In this document: positions 1 through 7,399 of the stretch, piece by piece
Layout of the letters: each line of letters begins with the position of its first letter
Position numbering within the stretch: position 1 is the first letter of the stretch
Assembly: GCA_047625765.1 (NCBI GenBank)
Contig: JBLHRE010000052.1
Location: 1 to 10,941, forward strand
DNA: 10,941 nucleotides
Reading direction: 5' to 3'
DNA from: JBLHRE01 sp047625765
GTDB taxonomy: Bacteria; Bacteroidota; Bacteroidia; Flavobacteriales; JBLHRE01
Program-made: the position numbers and the translations under genes
The notes under the pieces: model-generated
Told to the model about the DNA's origin: nothing
Seen by the model: only the letters and a program-made list of their open reading frames with translations
Database searches by the model: none

Positions 1-1415
1 CCCCTGTTTTTGAGGTTGAGTTAGATTCCTTGGAATTTGTGTATTGCTATGGAGACACAACTGGTTATGCAAGTGTTCTTGCAACAGGAGGCGTACCTCC
101 TTATACATATGACTGGAATACTGGAGATGTTGGATCGTTGGTTTCTAATCTTATTGCGGGAATAAATTATGTTATTGTAGAAGACGCTAATGGATGTAGA
201 CAGTCAGTTACATTTGAAGTTATTCAATCGCCTAGGTTAAAATCTTTACCAATAAATGTGGTGAAGACTTCTTGTCCTGGAGGTAACGATGGGAGAGCCG
301 AAGTGCAGGTAACTGGAGGTGCAACACCTTATGTTATAGACTGGATTAATACAGGTACCAAAGGACCAATTGATTCTAATCTTTCTGCCGGAGTTTATAC
401 TGTATTGATTACAGATTCTTTGGGTTGTACATTAGTGTCTGAAGTTACGGTTACCGAACCTGTTGCATTATCAACTTCAAAATCTTCAATTATGACAACC
501 TGTTTTGGTTGTACCAATGGAGAAGCAGCAGTAAGTGCTGATGGGGGTACACCACCTTATACTTATTTATGGGATAATGGGATAACCGACAGCGTTATTA
601 CAGGAGTAGCCGCGGGTATTTATGGGGTAGAAATAACAGATAAAAAGGGTTGTATCTTCTTAGACTCTGTTGAAATTATTGAGCCAGATCAGTTGGCAAT
701 TTTACCAGTATTGGTAAATGATGTGGCATGTTACGGAGAAGATAATGGTCAAATTATTGTTGAGGCAATTGGAGGAGTTCCTTCATATACCTATGCATGG
801 AGTAATGGACGTTCAGGTGCATCGATAAGCAACTTAACTATAGGTGTTTATACGGTTACTGTAACAGATAGTGAAGGGAATCAAACATCATTACCAGTGG
901 TTGTGGACGAAGCGGAAGAATTGTTGGTAGATGCTTATGTAGAAATAGATACAATTGATGTGAATACCTATGAGTATTTTATTGATGTTGATGTTGAAGG
1001 TGGAGTTGAACCATATAAATACTTTTGGGATGAAAACATTTCTAATGAAACAGATGAATCATCTGTAGAAGTGCCTGGTCCAGGTCAGTATAACTTAATC
1101 GTTATGGATGCTAATTTCTGCTCATTTGGAACAACGATTGTAATAGAAGGGATTGGTATTTCTGAAATAGAGAAAGAGCTTATCCATGTCTATCCAAACC
1201 CAACAACCGGAGTATTAAAGGTTCGATTCGAGCAAGCATCTAAAGGGCAATTGGAAGTTTATAATTTAATGGGAGAAATGGTTTACCAACAAAAAGGTGC
1301 CTATATTCGAAATCAAGCTGTAGAGATTGATTTAGGTAGTCTGCCTGCAGGAGTTTATTCCATTCAAATGTCTGACGGGAATTCGAGATATACGACTAAG
1401 GTTTTAAAACAATAG
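1..1415 (+). CDS. SprB-repeat protein with T9SS sorting domain, 3' part only
   Basis: The reading frame is open to the left edge (first full codon at 3), so the gene starts outside the window; the TTG at 30 is an internal Leu codon, not a start. About 470 residues are visible. They form four clear SprB-type repeats of roughly 65-70 residues, each built around a GG(V/T)PPYTY-W-NG core, an AG-Y-V core and a TD-GC end, then a fifth degenerate unit. The last ~79 residues (from about 1176) are a type A sorting domain: VYPNPTTG, then a LMGE turn, then LPAGVYSI and a basic end (KVLKQ). Family knowledge: such proteins cross the outer membrane by T9SS and are anchored or released at the surface; SprB of Flavobacterium johnsoniae is a gliding adhesin. 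The exact role here is unknown because the N-terminal part is missing. An intrinsic terminator follows directly. Confidence 0.9.
   Translation, partial: PVFEVELDSLEFVYCYGDTTGYASVLATGGVPPYTYDWNTGDVGSLVSNLIAGINYVIVEDANGCRQSVTFEVIQSPRLKSLPINVVKTSCPGGNDGRAEVQVTGGATPYVIDWINTGTKGPIDSNLSAGVYTVLITDSLGCTLVSEVTVTEPVALSTSKSSIMTTCFGCTNGEAAVSADGGTPPYTYLWDNGITDSVITGVAAGIYGVEITDKKGCIFLDSVEIIEPDQLAILPVLVNDVACYGEDNGQIIVEAIGGVPSYTYAWSNGRSGASISNLTIGVYTVTVTDSEGNQTSLPVVVDEAEELLVDAYVEIDTIDVNTYEYFIDVDVEGGVEPYKYFWDENISNETDESSVEVPGPGQYNLIVMDANFCSFGTTIVIEGIGISEIEKELIHVYPNPTTGVLKVRFEQASKGQLEVYNLMGEMVYQQKGAYIRNQAVEIDLGSLPAGVYSIQMSDGNSRYTTKVLKQ
39..1148 (+). repeat. tandem SprB-type protein repeats (4 clear + 1 degenerate)
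   Basis: Protein-level tandem units lie at about 39-227, 258-461, 483-686, 711-908 and 933-1148. Units 1-3 carry an early Cys (CYGD, CPGG, CFGC) and a late Cys in a D-x-x-GC motif. Unit 4 keeps the early Cys (CYGE) but has GNQ instead of GC. Unit 5 lacks the early Cys and has only FCSF near its end. The DNA of the units has diverged, so this is an old domain array rather than a recent DNA duplication. Confidence 0.8.
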
Positions 1416-1435
1416 TCGCGCTTTTAATTTTTTGT

Positions 1436-1472
1436 AAAAAGGAAGCATTCGAAAGAATTGCTTCCTTTTTTT
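1436..1472 (+). terminator. intrinsic terminator after the SprB-repeat gene
   Basis: A hairpin begins at 1441 with GGAAGCATTC, closes on a GAAA tetraloop and returns with GAATTGCTTCC (to 1465). There is one bulged base, and a seven-T run follows. An A run just upstream (1436-1440) pairs with the T run. It sits 20 nt after the stop codon and just ahead of ruvB. Confidence 0.85.
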
Positions 1473-1486
1473 ATTTCGTTATTTTG
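1458..1486 (+). promoter_or_regulatory. candidate ruvB-queG promoter (Bacteroidota type)
   Basis: TTG at 1458-1460 and TTATTTTG at 1479-1486 are 18 nt apart. The second element matches the Bacteroidota -7 consensus TAnnTTTG with one mismatch. Transcription would begin near 1493, upstream of the ATG at 1507 but downstream of the GTG at 1486 and the ATG at 1489. The -33 element lies inside the 3' arm of the preceding terminator. The motif match is by eye in AT-rich DNA, so confidence is low. Confidence 0.35.
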
Positions 1487-1506
1487 TGATGATTAAAGTT
1501 GAAGAT

Positions 1507-2532
1507 ATGAACGAATACCTAGATCCGAATTTAGAAGGATTGAGTTCTGAGGAAAAAGATCTTGAGCGTAAGCTTAGACCCATGAGTTTCGATGATTTTG
1601 CAGGTCAGCAAAAAGTAGTCGATAATTTATTGGTGTTTGTTGAAGCCGCAAATAGAAGGGAAGAAGCATTGGATCATGTTTTGCTTCATGGCCCTCCGGG
1701 CTTGGGTAAAACCACTCTGGCAAATATTATTGCCAATGAGTTAGGCGTAAATTTAAAAGTAACTTCTGGACCAGTTCTAGATAAGCCTGGAGACTTAGCC
1801 GGTTTGTTAACCAACCTAGAAGAACGAGATGTGCTGTTTATAGATGAAATTCATCGCTTAAGTCCCATTGTGGAGGAGTATTTGTACTCTGCCATGGAAG
1901 ACTTTAAGATTGATATTATGATCGAGTCTGGGCCTAATGCAAGAGCTGTACAAATTACTTTAAATCCATTTACTTTAATAGGCGCTACAACACGTTCTGG
2001 GTTATTAACATCTCCACTTAGAGCCCGTTTCGGAATTAATTCAAGGCTACATTATTATAATAAAGAGTTACTAGCAACCATTGTTGAGAGATCGTCAACT
2101 ATTTTGGATGTGCCCATTGAAGAGAAGGCAACACACGAAATTGCGGGTAGAAGTAGAGGGACACCTCGTATTGCCAATGCATTACTTAGAAGAGTACGAG
2201 ACTTTGCTCAAATAAAAGGAACAGGAATCATTGATTTAGCAATTGCTAAATATGGATTGAATGCCTTGGATGTTGATGAGCATGGTTTGGATGAAATGGA
2301 TAATAGGATTTTAGCTACTATTATTGATAAATTCAAAGGTGGCCCCGTAGGAATAAGTACTATTGCGACCGCTGTAGGTGATGAAGCTGGCACTATAGAA
2401 GAGGTCTATGAACCGTTCTTAATACAAGAAGGATATTTGGTGCGAACTCAGCGAGGCCGGCAAGCGACAGATTTGGCGTACAAACATTTAGGAAGAACAC
2501 CTAATGCGGATAAATCAACCTTGTTTGGATGA
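1507..2532 (+). CDS. ruvB: Holliday junction branch migration DNA helicase RuvB
   Basis: RuvB is the hexameric AAA+ motor that, with RuvA, drives branch migration of Holliday junctions in recombination and repair. The 341-residue product has the full set of motifs: Walker A GPPGLGKTT (62-70), Walker B with DEIH (113-116), sensor 1 GATTRSG (159-165), the arginine-finger stretch SPLRARFG (169-176), sensor 2 RGTPRIA (from 217), and a C-terminal winged helix (about 262-334) with the RGR DNA-contact turn (316-318). I chose the ATG at 1507 because MNEYLDPN matches the MNE-LDP N-terminus typical of flavobacterial RuvB and the length fits the family. An in-frame ATG at 1489 and GTG at 1486 would add 6 or 7 residues. 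The stop overlaps the queG start (ATGA), suggesting translational coupling. Confidence 0.96.
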   Translation: MNEYLDPNLEGLSSEEKDLERKLRPMSFDDFAGQQKVVDNLLVFVEAANRREEALDHVLLHGPPGLGKTTLANIIANELGVNLKVTSGPVLDKPGDLAGLLTNLEERDVLFIDEIHRLSPIVEEYLYSAMEDFKIDIMIESGPNARAVQITLNPFTLIGATTRSGLLTSPLRARFGINSRLHYYNKELLATIVERSSTILDVPIEEKATHEIAGRSRGTPRIANALLRRVRDFAQIKGTGIIDLAIAKYGLNALDVDEHGLDEMDNRILATIIDKFKGGPVGISTIATAVGDEAGTIEEVYEPFLIQEGYLVRTQRGRQATDLAYKHLGRTPNADKSTLFG

Positions 2533-3452
2533 ATCGAAGCGAGCGGACAACTTTAATTAAGAAAGAAGCCCTTAGGTTAGGATTTACTAGCGCAGGGGTA
2601 AGTAGGGCTGGTTTTCTGGAAGAAGAGGCTCCGAGGCTCGAAAAATGGCTGTCAGCAGGAATGCACGGCACCATGTCTTATATGGAAAACCATTTTGATA
2701 AGCGATTGGATCCTACCAAGCTTGTTGATGATGCGAAATCGGTCATTTCTCTTTTGCTTAACTATTACCCCGAAACTATTCAGAATTCGGAAGCACCTAA
2801 GATTAGTAAATATGCATATGGTAACGACTACCATCATGTAATCAAAAGGAAATTAAAAAGTCTTACTCAGTTTATCCATAAAGAAATTGGCGAGGTTGCA
2901 GGAAGGGCTTTTGTTGATTCTGCTCCGGTATTAGATAAAGCTTGGGCAAAAAAATCTGGATTGGGATGGATTGGCAAGAATGCCAATTTAATCGCTAAAA
3001 ATGGCGGTTCTTTTTTCTTTATAGCAGAATTGATTCTAGATCTAGAATTGGAATACGACAGCCCCATAAATGATTATTGTGGCACTTGCACCAAATGCAT
3101 TGATGCTTGTCCTACTCAAGCAATTGCTGCTCCTTATCAAGTTGATGGTAGTAAGTGTATTTCTTATTTTACAATCGAACTAAAAGATGCTATTCCCAAC
3201 GAAATGAAAGGGAAATTTGAAGACTGGATGTTTGGTTGTGATATCTGCCAAGACGTGTGCCCTTGGAACAAATTTTCTGTGCCTCAGAAAGAGCCTGGCT
3301 TTCAACCAAACTCGAAAGTATTAGAAATGACCAAAGAAGATTGGTTGGATATTACGGAAGAGGTATTTGCCGAAGTTTTTCAGAAATCGGCAGTAAAAAG
3401 GGCGAAATTTTCTGGCCTAAAAAGAAACATTGAGTTTATTTCTAAACCTTAA
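2529..3452 (+). CDS. queG: epoxyqueuosine reductase QueG
   Basis: QueG is the cobalamin- and Fe-S-dependent cytoplasmic enzyme that reduces epoxyqueuosine to queuosine at the wobble position (34) of tRNAs with GUN anticodons. The 307-residue product shows the VDSAPVLDKAWA segment (129-140), which contains the conserved acidic residue proposed to act in catalysis, and the GLGWIGKN motif (144-151). Two ferredoxin-like cysteine sets follow: C184-x2-C187-x2-C190-x3-C194-P, and C237-x2-C240-x3-C244-P, with C210 between them. All eight expected cysteines are present. The length fits the short form without C-terminal HEAT repeats. The start overlaps the ruvB stop by 4 nt, so the two are probably co-transcribed although functionally unrelated. 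The stop codon interlocks with that of a convergent small gene. Confidence 0.96.
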   Translation: MNRSERTTLIKKEALRLGFTSAGVSRAGFLEEEAPRLEKWLSAGMHGTMSYMENHFDKRLDPTKLVDDAKSVISLLLNYYPETIQNSEAPKISKYAYGNDYHHVIKRKLKSLTQFIHKEIGEVAGRAFVDSAPVLDKAWAKKSGLGWIGKNANLIAKNGGSFFFIAELILDLELEYDSPINDYCGTCTKCIDACPTQAIAAPYQVDGSKCISYFTIELKDAIPNEMKGKFEDWMFGCDICQDVCPWNKFSVPQKEPGFQPNSKVLEMTKEDWLDITEEVFAEVFQKSAVKRAKFSGLKRNIEFISKP

Positions 3453-3640
3453 GGGGTAATGGTATTAAATACATCCATTATTGTTTGGTGGTATCCTATT
3501 CCAAAATAAGTTAAACACCAAGATTTAAGTTGCTTCGATTCTGTGACGCTAAGCCAAGAAATAGATTTGATTAATTCCTTGCGAAAAAGGTCCGTATCGA
3601 AACTGACTTTTTTTAAAATGACTTTTGAAAATTCTAACAT
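3449..3640 (-). CDS. small hypothetical protein, 63 aa
   Basis: This ATG-initiated frame encodes a charged, probably helical soluble protein: an aliphatic/basic N-terminus (MLEFSKVILKKVSFD), then LFRKELIKSISWL, a Lys/Trp/Cys segment (KQLKSWCLTYFG) and an aliphatic end. No signal peptide or membrane segment is apparent. It resembles small uncharacterised Bacteroidota proteins that begin with an EF/EY-K-VSFD-LFRKEL pattern. This is recollection, not a search. The frame fills the space between queG and ubiX, has no competing frame on the other strand, and reads in the same direction as the ubiX operon, 96 nt past its end. Its TAA and the queG TAA share the palindrome TTAA, so the two convergent genes overlap by 3 nt. 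The function is unknown. Confidence 0.6.
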   Translation of the reverse strand: MLEFSKVILKKVSFDTDLFRKELIKSISWLSVTESKQLKSWCLTYFGIGYHQTIMDVFNTITP

Positions 3641-3736
3641 AGGGTTTATTCTTACTCATCCGAAACGAATTTAAGTAAAAAATATTGGAGCTTAATCAAT
3701 TAAAATATAGATTTATGAACAGTTATTAATAATCAG

Positions 3737-4306
3737 TTAATCTTTCCCCCAGCGATACGATTCTGAATCTAAGTCTATAATATCAATACAGCGGTTTACA
3801 ACGGTGTCGGCTAGCTGTTCAAAGCTTATTGGGTTGCTATAAAAACTTGGAGATGCAGGCATGATAATTCCACCAGCTTCTGTCACAGTTTTCATATTGT
3901 TTATGTGTATTAAGCTTAAAGGTGTTTCTCTAGTTAGAAGTACCAACTTTCTTCTTTCTTTTAGAATTACGTCTGCAGATCGAGTAAGTAAATCATCTGA
4001 AACTCCATGCGCAATTCTTGCTAAAGTGCCCATTGAACAAGGGCAAACTATCATCGAATCGAATTGAGCTGAACCTGATGCAAAGGGGGCGAAAAAATCT
4101 TTTTTAGAATAGATTGGGAACGCAAAAGATTCAAAGTCTTTGTTCTGTAATTCTTCTTCCCAAACAATTTTCGCATTGTCGGACATTATTATTCCTATGG
4201 TATCTATTTGATCCTTTAATAGCGTCAATTTTTTCAATAATTGTTGGGCGTAAATAGACCCGCTAGCACCTGTAATAGCTACTATTATTTTTCTTTTTCT
4301 AGCCAT
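3737..4306 (-). CDS. ubiX: UbiX/Pad1-family flavin prenyltransferase
   Basis: UbiX transfers a dimethylallyl group to FMN, making the prenylated flavin cofactor used by UbiD-family decarboxylases. The 189-residue protein has the family motifs: FMN-binding GASGS (13-17), CPCSMGTLA (88-96), a VSDDLLTRSADV helix (102-113), RETPLS (126-131) with the conserved Glu, and PASPSFY (150-156) near the C-terminus. It has no signal peptide, so it is cytosolic. The start lies 8 nt inside the end of the upstream beta-barrel gene (ATGGCTAG), so translation is probably coupled. No UbiD partner is visible in the window, so the pathway served cannot be read from context. A cytosolic cofactor enzyme at the end of an envelope-protein operon is an unexpected neighbour. 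Confidence 0.93.
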   Translation of the reverse strand: MARKRKIIVAITGASGSIYAQQLLKKLTLLKDQIDTIGIIMSDNAKIVWEEELQNKDFESFAFPIYSKKDFFAPFASGSAQFDSMIVCPCSMGTLARIAHGVSDDLLTRSADVILKERRKLVLLTRETPLSLIHINNMKTVTEAGGIIMPASPSFYSNPISFEQLADTVVNRCIDIIDLDSESYRWGKD

Positions 4307-4907
4307 TAAAATGAAAGTTAAATGTAAATGAAACCCCTGTATGGAATTGGCCTCCTCGCCTGATTGTAGAAGGTTCGTTATGCTCTAATTTTCTAAATGC
4401 CAAAATAGACCCAGAATATCGGCAACCGATGGCTATGTTTTTATTTATGTAATAACTCCCTCCCATAATAAAGCCAAAATTGGTTTTCGAGAACTGTGCA
4501 GATGGGTCAAAGCTATTTACTCCATCCATATCCTCACCTTTTACCAAAAGAGAAGCGCTTAAACCTAATTCTAGCGCAAATGGATCTGATTTCCATCCAA
4601 GCAGAATAGGAACCTCTAAATAATTGGTTTTAATAGCATATGGGTTATAAGTGGGATTGTCTTCTTCGATCTTTTCGCTACTCCCTTTTTCGATATAGGT
4701 CAATTCCAATTGCAGAAATGTTTTTCTAGAAAGGGGTAAGCTTACGAATGCACCGGTATAAATCCCAAGTTTATTAAAGCCAGCCATGTCATCGCCAAAA
4801 ACTTGAGAAGTGTTTGCTCCAAAGAATAATCCCCCATCAAACGATTGAGCAGGGCTAAATGCCGTGCCTGAGATTAGTATTACTAGAGTAAATAGGATTT
4901 TTTTCAT
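4299..4907 (-). CDS. outer-membrane beta-barrel protein (PF13568/PorT-like)
   Basis: The 202-residue product starts with a signal peptide (MKKILFTLVILISGTAFSPA, cleavage near A20). Alternating-hydrophobic strands typical of the small outer-membrane barrel family of Bacteroidota follow. The hallmark is TNYLEVPILLGW (94-105), preceded by LQLELTYIEKGS (66-77) and followed by ALELGLSASLLVKG (111-124), FGFIMGGSYY (144-153) and a C-terminal strand TGVSFTFNFHF (190-200). An eight-strand barrel is likely. The protein's job is unknown: members of this broad family include PorT of the T9SS and many uncharacterised proteins, and similarity at this level does not make it PorT. The start ATG shares one base with the stop of the Omp28 gene (TAATG), and its end overlaps ubiX by 8 nt. 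Confidence 0.85.
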   Translation of the reverse strand: MKKILFTLVILISGTAFSPAQSFDGGLFFGANTSQVFGDDMAGFNKLGIYTGAFVSLPLSRKTFLQLELTYIEKGSSEKIEEDNPTYNPYAIKTNYLEVPILLGWKSDPFALELGLSASLLVKGEDMDGVNSFDPSAQFSKTNFGFIMGGSYYINKNIAIGCRYSGSILAFRKLEHNEPSTIRRGGQFHTGVSFTFNFHFNG

Positions 4908-5764
4908 TATTCTATATGTGCGCTTTCAGCTTGTAAGACTTCCTTAGTCGATGAGTCGTATAAAATTGCCACTAAGGATAGATTTTCTGGATTGTAAATA
5001 CTGGTGTCTACAATCATCTCATAATGATTGTCGAAGCTCAAGCCAGGGCTTGTTACTGTTGTGTTTAAAGTGTCTCCCCAAACTCCGTTAAAAGAGGCTC
5101 TAAGCATATGATTGTGCTCATAATCTTCGATAATAACAACATCTCCATCTGGGTTTTGCCATTTTTGAGGAGAAATAATACCACTTTCTAAAAGGTAGAC
5201 ACCTAATTGAGTGGTTCCTGAATAGCTGCTAATAAATTCTGTACCTACATCTACCGAAAGGCTTAAAGAACTGCTATTGTATATTCCTTCTAATTCCAAT
5301 TTAGCGTCAGGAGGTAATGCAATTTGTTCACTCACTAAAGTTGGCCAACTGCCAATAGGCTGTACATGCTCGGTGTTAAAGCCTGCACGGTTGATCATGC
5401 CTTGTGGTAAGCCAATAATACTGATGTCAAAGAATGCATCCCAAGCATCACCTATAGGTGTGCGATAATCGGCAGGTATTTCAGGGGGTTGAGGTTTAGC
5501 GAAAAAACTAGTGTGGATTGCCATTACCACTAAACAATCACCATAGATAGCTTTTAAAGTTTCTGCAGTTTCAGCGGCTTCCGGGCAATTGTTACAACGT
5601 TGACCTGTATAATCTTCCAAGAAAGTTTTACGGATTACAATTGAATCATTAGCGCAAAATTCTGCAGCCCCGCCAGTAAGAACTTTCTTGTAGGGTCCCT
5701 CTATAACATCGCATGAAGTAATTAAAATTCCCGCGAATAACGCTATGCTTAAATATTTTCTCAT
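4907..5764 (-). CDS. Omp28-related lipoprotein with CxxC motif
   Basis: The 285-residue product has a lipoprotein signal peptide ending in LITSC (lipidated Cys18), so it is probably attached to an envelope membrane, likely the outer one. A thioredoxin-like region follows: RKTFLEDYTGQRCNNCPEA (45-63) with C57 and C60 in a CxxC, then a strand-forming VVMAIHTSFF (79-88). A GLPQG stretch (118-122) lies where thioredoxin folds carry their cis-proline loop. The second half is a beta domain with the family motif DYEHNHMLRASFNGVWGD (214-231). That motif is closely matched in the T9SS paralogue encoded at 7975-9720. Extra cysteines are C37 and C77. Omp28-family proteins are known as surface antigens or adhesins in Porphyromonas; a redox role is my inference. 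It starts 2 nt after the DUF6029 gene. Confidence 0.87.
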   Translation of the reverse strand: MRKYLSIALFAGILITSCDVIEGPYKKVLTGGAAEFCANDSIVIRKTFLEDYTGQRCNNCPEAAETAETLKAIYGDCLVVMAIHTSFFAKPQPPEIPADYRTPIGDAWDAFFDISIIGLPQGMINRAGFNTEHVQPIGSWPTLVSEQIALPPDAKLELEGIYNSSSLSLSVDVGTEFISSYSGTTQLGVYLLESGIISPQKWQNPDGDVVIIEDYEHNHMLRASFNGVWGDTLNTTVTSPGLSFDNHYEMIVDTSIYNPENLSLVAILYDSSTKEVLQAESAHIE

Positions 5765-5766
5765 AA

Positions 5767-7395
5767 TTAAAATGAACTTGTAATACTTACAGATAAACCT
5801 TTCGAAGCAGGAACTTCTCTACAAACGCCTCCTACACAGAAGATACCGGCTCTTTGTTTTCCGTAATTCACAGCGATTCTATGTGCTCCTTTAGTATAGC
5901 CAGTAGAAAGGGTGTAGTAATGAATTCTTAAGTCTTTGTTGGTATTTCCATGATTGAATTGGTCTTGTACAGCAACGAACCAATGAGGAGCCATAGTGTA
6001 TTCAATTAACGCCATAGACCATGATCCCATATCTTTCGAGGTGCTCATGTATTGTAACTCTGTGCGAATTGATCGTTTTGATTTAATTTTATATTGGGCC
6101 TCCAATATGAAAATATTGGCGAGCACCATGCCGTTCTTTCCTTGCAAGAACTTGTTGTATTCTAGATTCATATACGTACCAATGATACGTAATTTTTTAT
6201 TGATTTTACGATTGATTTCAATGTTAAAATCTTGATAAAAATCTCTTTTGCCTGAAGTGAAGAAACTTGAGGTGTATCCCAATGTTCCACTTTCATCAAC
6301 TGTCGTAGAATCATTTAATGGCATTCTATCAATATCTAAAGATTTTGAAAAGTTCAAGCTTAGGTTAGTTCCGTATTTACCTCCAAGCATAGTTTTCTTT
6401 TTAATCTTGTAAAATAATTCTCCCTGGATCGCCATTTCACCAGTAGGTTGTGTAGCATTGGGGTAAAACGCAGCTAAAGCGTAGGTATGTTGTTTTGATA
6501 AACTTGGCAGGTAGTTGATCATTACGTCTTGATTGACAGCAGCGCGTTGAGATCTGAAACTAAGATTGTCTATGCGCTTCGCGCCAAGAACAACTCCAAA
6601 GCCTTTTTGAGCATAAGATGCATTCACCAATAAACCATGGCCAGGTTTATAAATGTCATTATTATCGGCAGAAGGATCATTGATTTTATACATGTATTCC
6701 GAGTTAAGCATAAAACCTCCTCTTTGTAACTGAATACGTCCAGCACCTGACATTACGTTCTCTGGGTAGTTGTATATAGGGTCATTGTCAGCTTCATATT
6801 TACTGACTGCACTTGCTCCTAAAATAATTTTCGTTTTAGCGTTAGCTAAGGCTGGAATTACTTCGTTTAACGAAAACTCACCGTCTATTCCACGCACAAT
6901 CCCATCCCCTTTTTCAAAGTAAAGACGCTGTCTGCCAATTATTCCTTTAATGTAGATTCCATTGGTTATTTTATAACCAATTTTGAAACCATCCATCATA
7001 TTATCGTAACCTAATGCAGGAGCTTCATAGCTTCGGAAAATCATTCCACTACCAAATTGCTCATAAAAATTACCTACCGTAATGTCTAAACCATTGTCTG
7101 TGTAGCTAGCATATCTATAGGTGATTCCTTCGCCTTTGTATCTAGGATCGATGCCTAACATTACATTTTGATACGATTCGTAGCGAATACCTGCTTTAAA
7201 ATCTCCTTTTACATAATTGACATTTGCAAAACCATTGAAGAGCATTTTTTCTGGAACATCGACAGCCCCAATTAATGAATCAGGTTCGTACAGTTGGAAA
7301 TTAGCCTGAATGTTACCACTTATATGACCTTCGTTTTGCGCAATGGCATTTAGCGATAGGCTAGCTCCAGCAAGCAGTAGAAATAAAATACGCAT
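5767..7395 (-). CDS. DUF6029-family predicted outer-membrane beta-barrel protein
   Basis: The 542-residue product begins with a signal peptide (MRILFLLLAGASLSLNAIA, cleavage before Gln). It is then almost entirely amphipathic beta-strand with Gly/Tyr-rich turns, ending in SITSSF with the C-terminal Phe typical of outer-membrane barrels. Features I associate with DUF6029 include the NLEYNKFLQGK segment (about 421-431) and a C-terminal GGVCREVPASKG turn. The function is unknown. The protein has only two cysteines, C520 and C525, in that last turn (CVGGVC). I chose the ATG at 7395, 4 nt after the tlpA stop, because it gives a clean signal peptide. An in-frame ATG at 7419 would prefix eight charged residues and overlap tlpA by 20 nt. 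The neighbours upstream and downstream are both thioredoxin-like proteins. Confidence 0.85.
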   Translation of the reverse strand: MRILFLLLAGASLSLNAIAQNEGHISGNIQANFQLYEPDSLIGAVDVPEKMLFNGFANVNYVKGDFKAGIRYESYQNVMLGIDPRYKGEGITYRYASYTDNGLDITVGNFYEQFGSGMIFRSYEAPALGYDNMMDGFKIGYKITNGIYIKGIIGRQRLYFEKGDGIVRGIDGEFSLNEVIPALANAKTKIILGASAVSKYEADNDPIYNYPENVMSGAGRIQLQRGGFMLNSEYMYKINDPSADNNDIYKPGHGLLVNASYAQKGFGVVLGAKRIDNLSFRSQRAAVNQDVMINYLPSLSKQHTYALAAFYPNATQPTGEMAIQGELFYKIKKKTMLGGKYGTNLSLNFSKSLDIDRMPLNDSTTVDESGTLGYTSSFFTSGKRDFYQDFNIEINRKINKKLRIIGTYMNLEYNKFLQGKNGMVLANIFILEAQYKIKSKRSIRTELQYMSTSKDMGSWSMALIEYTMAPHWFVAVQDQFNHGNTNKDLRIHYYTLSTGYTKGAHRIAVNYGKQRAGIFCVGGVCREVPASKGLSVSITSSF

Positions 7396-7399
7396 ATTC

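Noticed and set aside
39..1148. Periodic repeats considered as a CRISPR or DNA satellite array
   Set aside because: The periodicity is at protein level (SprB domains), units differ in DNA sequence and there are no uniform spacers.
3455..3480. Hairpin-like TAATGG...CCATTA after queG
   Set aside because: The stem is only 6 bp with a large loop and is followed by TTGTTTGG, not a T run. It lies within the convergent small gene, so I do not call a terminator.
3641..3736. AT-only palindromes between ubiX and the small gene (such as TTATTAATAA)
   Set aside because: Short AT palindromes are expected by chance in such AT-rich DNA. No terminator structure or promoter with correct spacing could be supported.
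4299..4907. Naming the small barrel protein PorT
   Set aside because: Only the broad barrel family signature is visible. Operon context with Omp28 and ubiX does not match known T9SS core genes.
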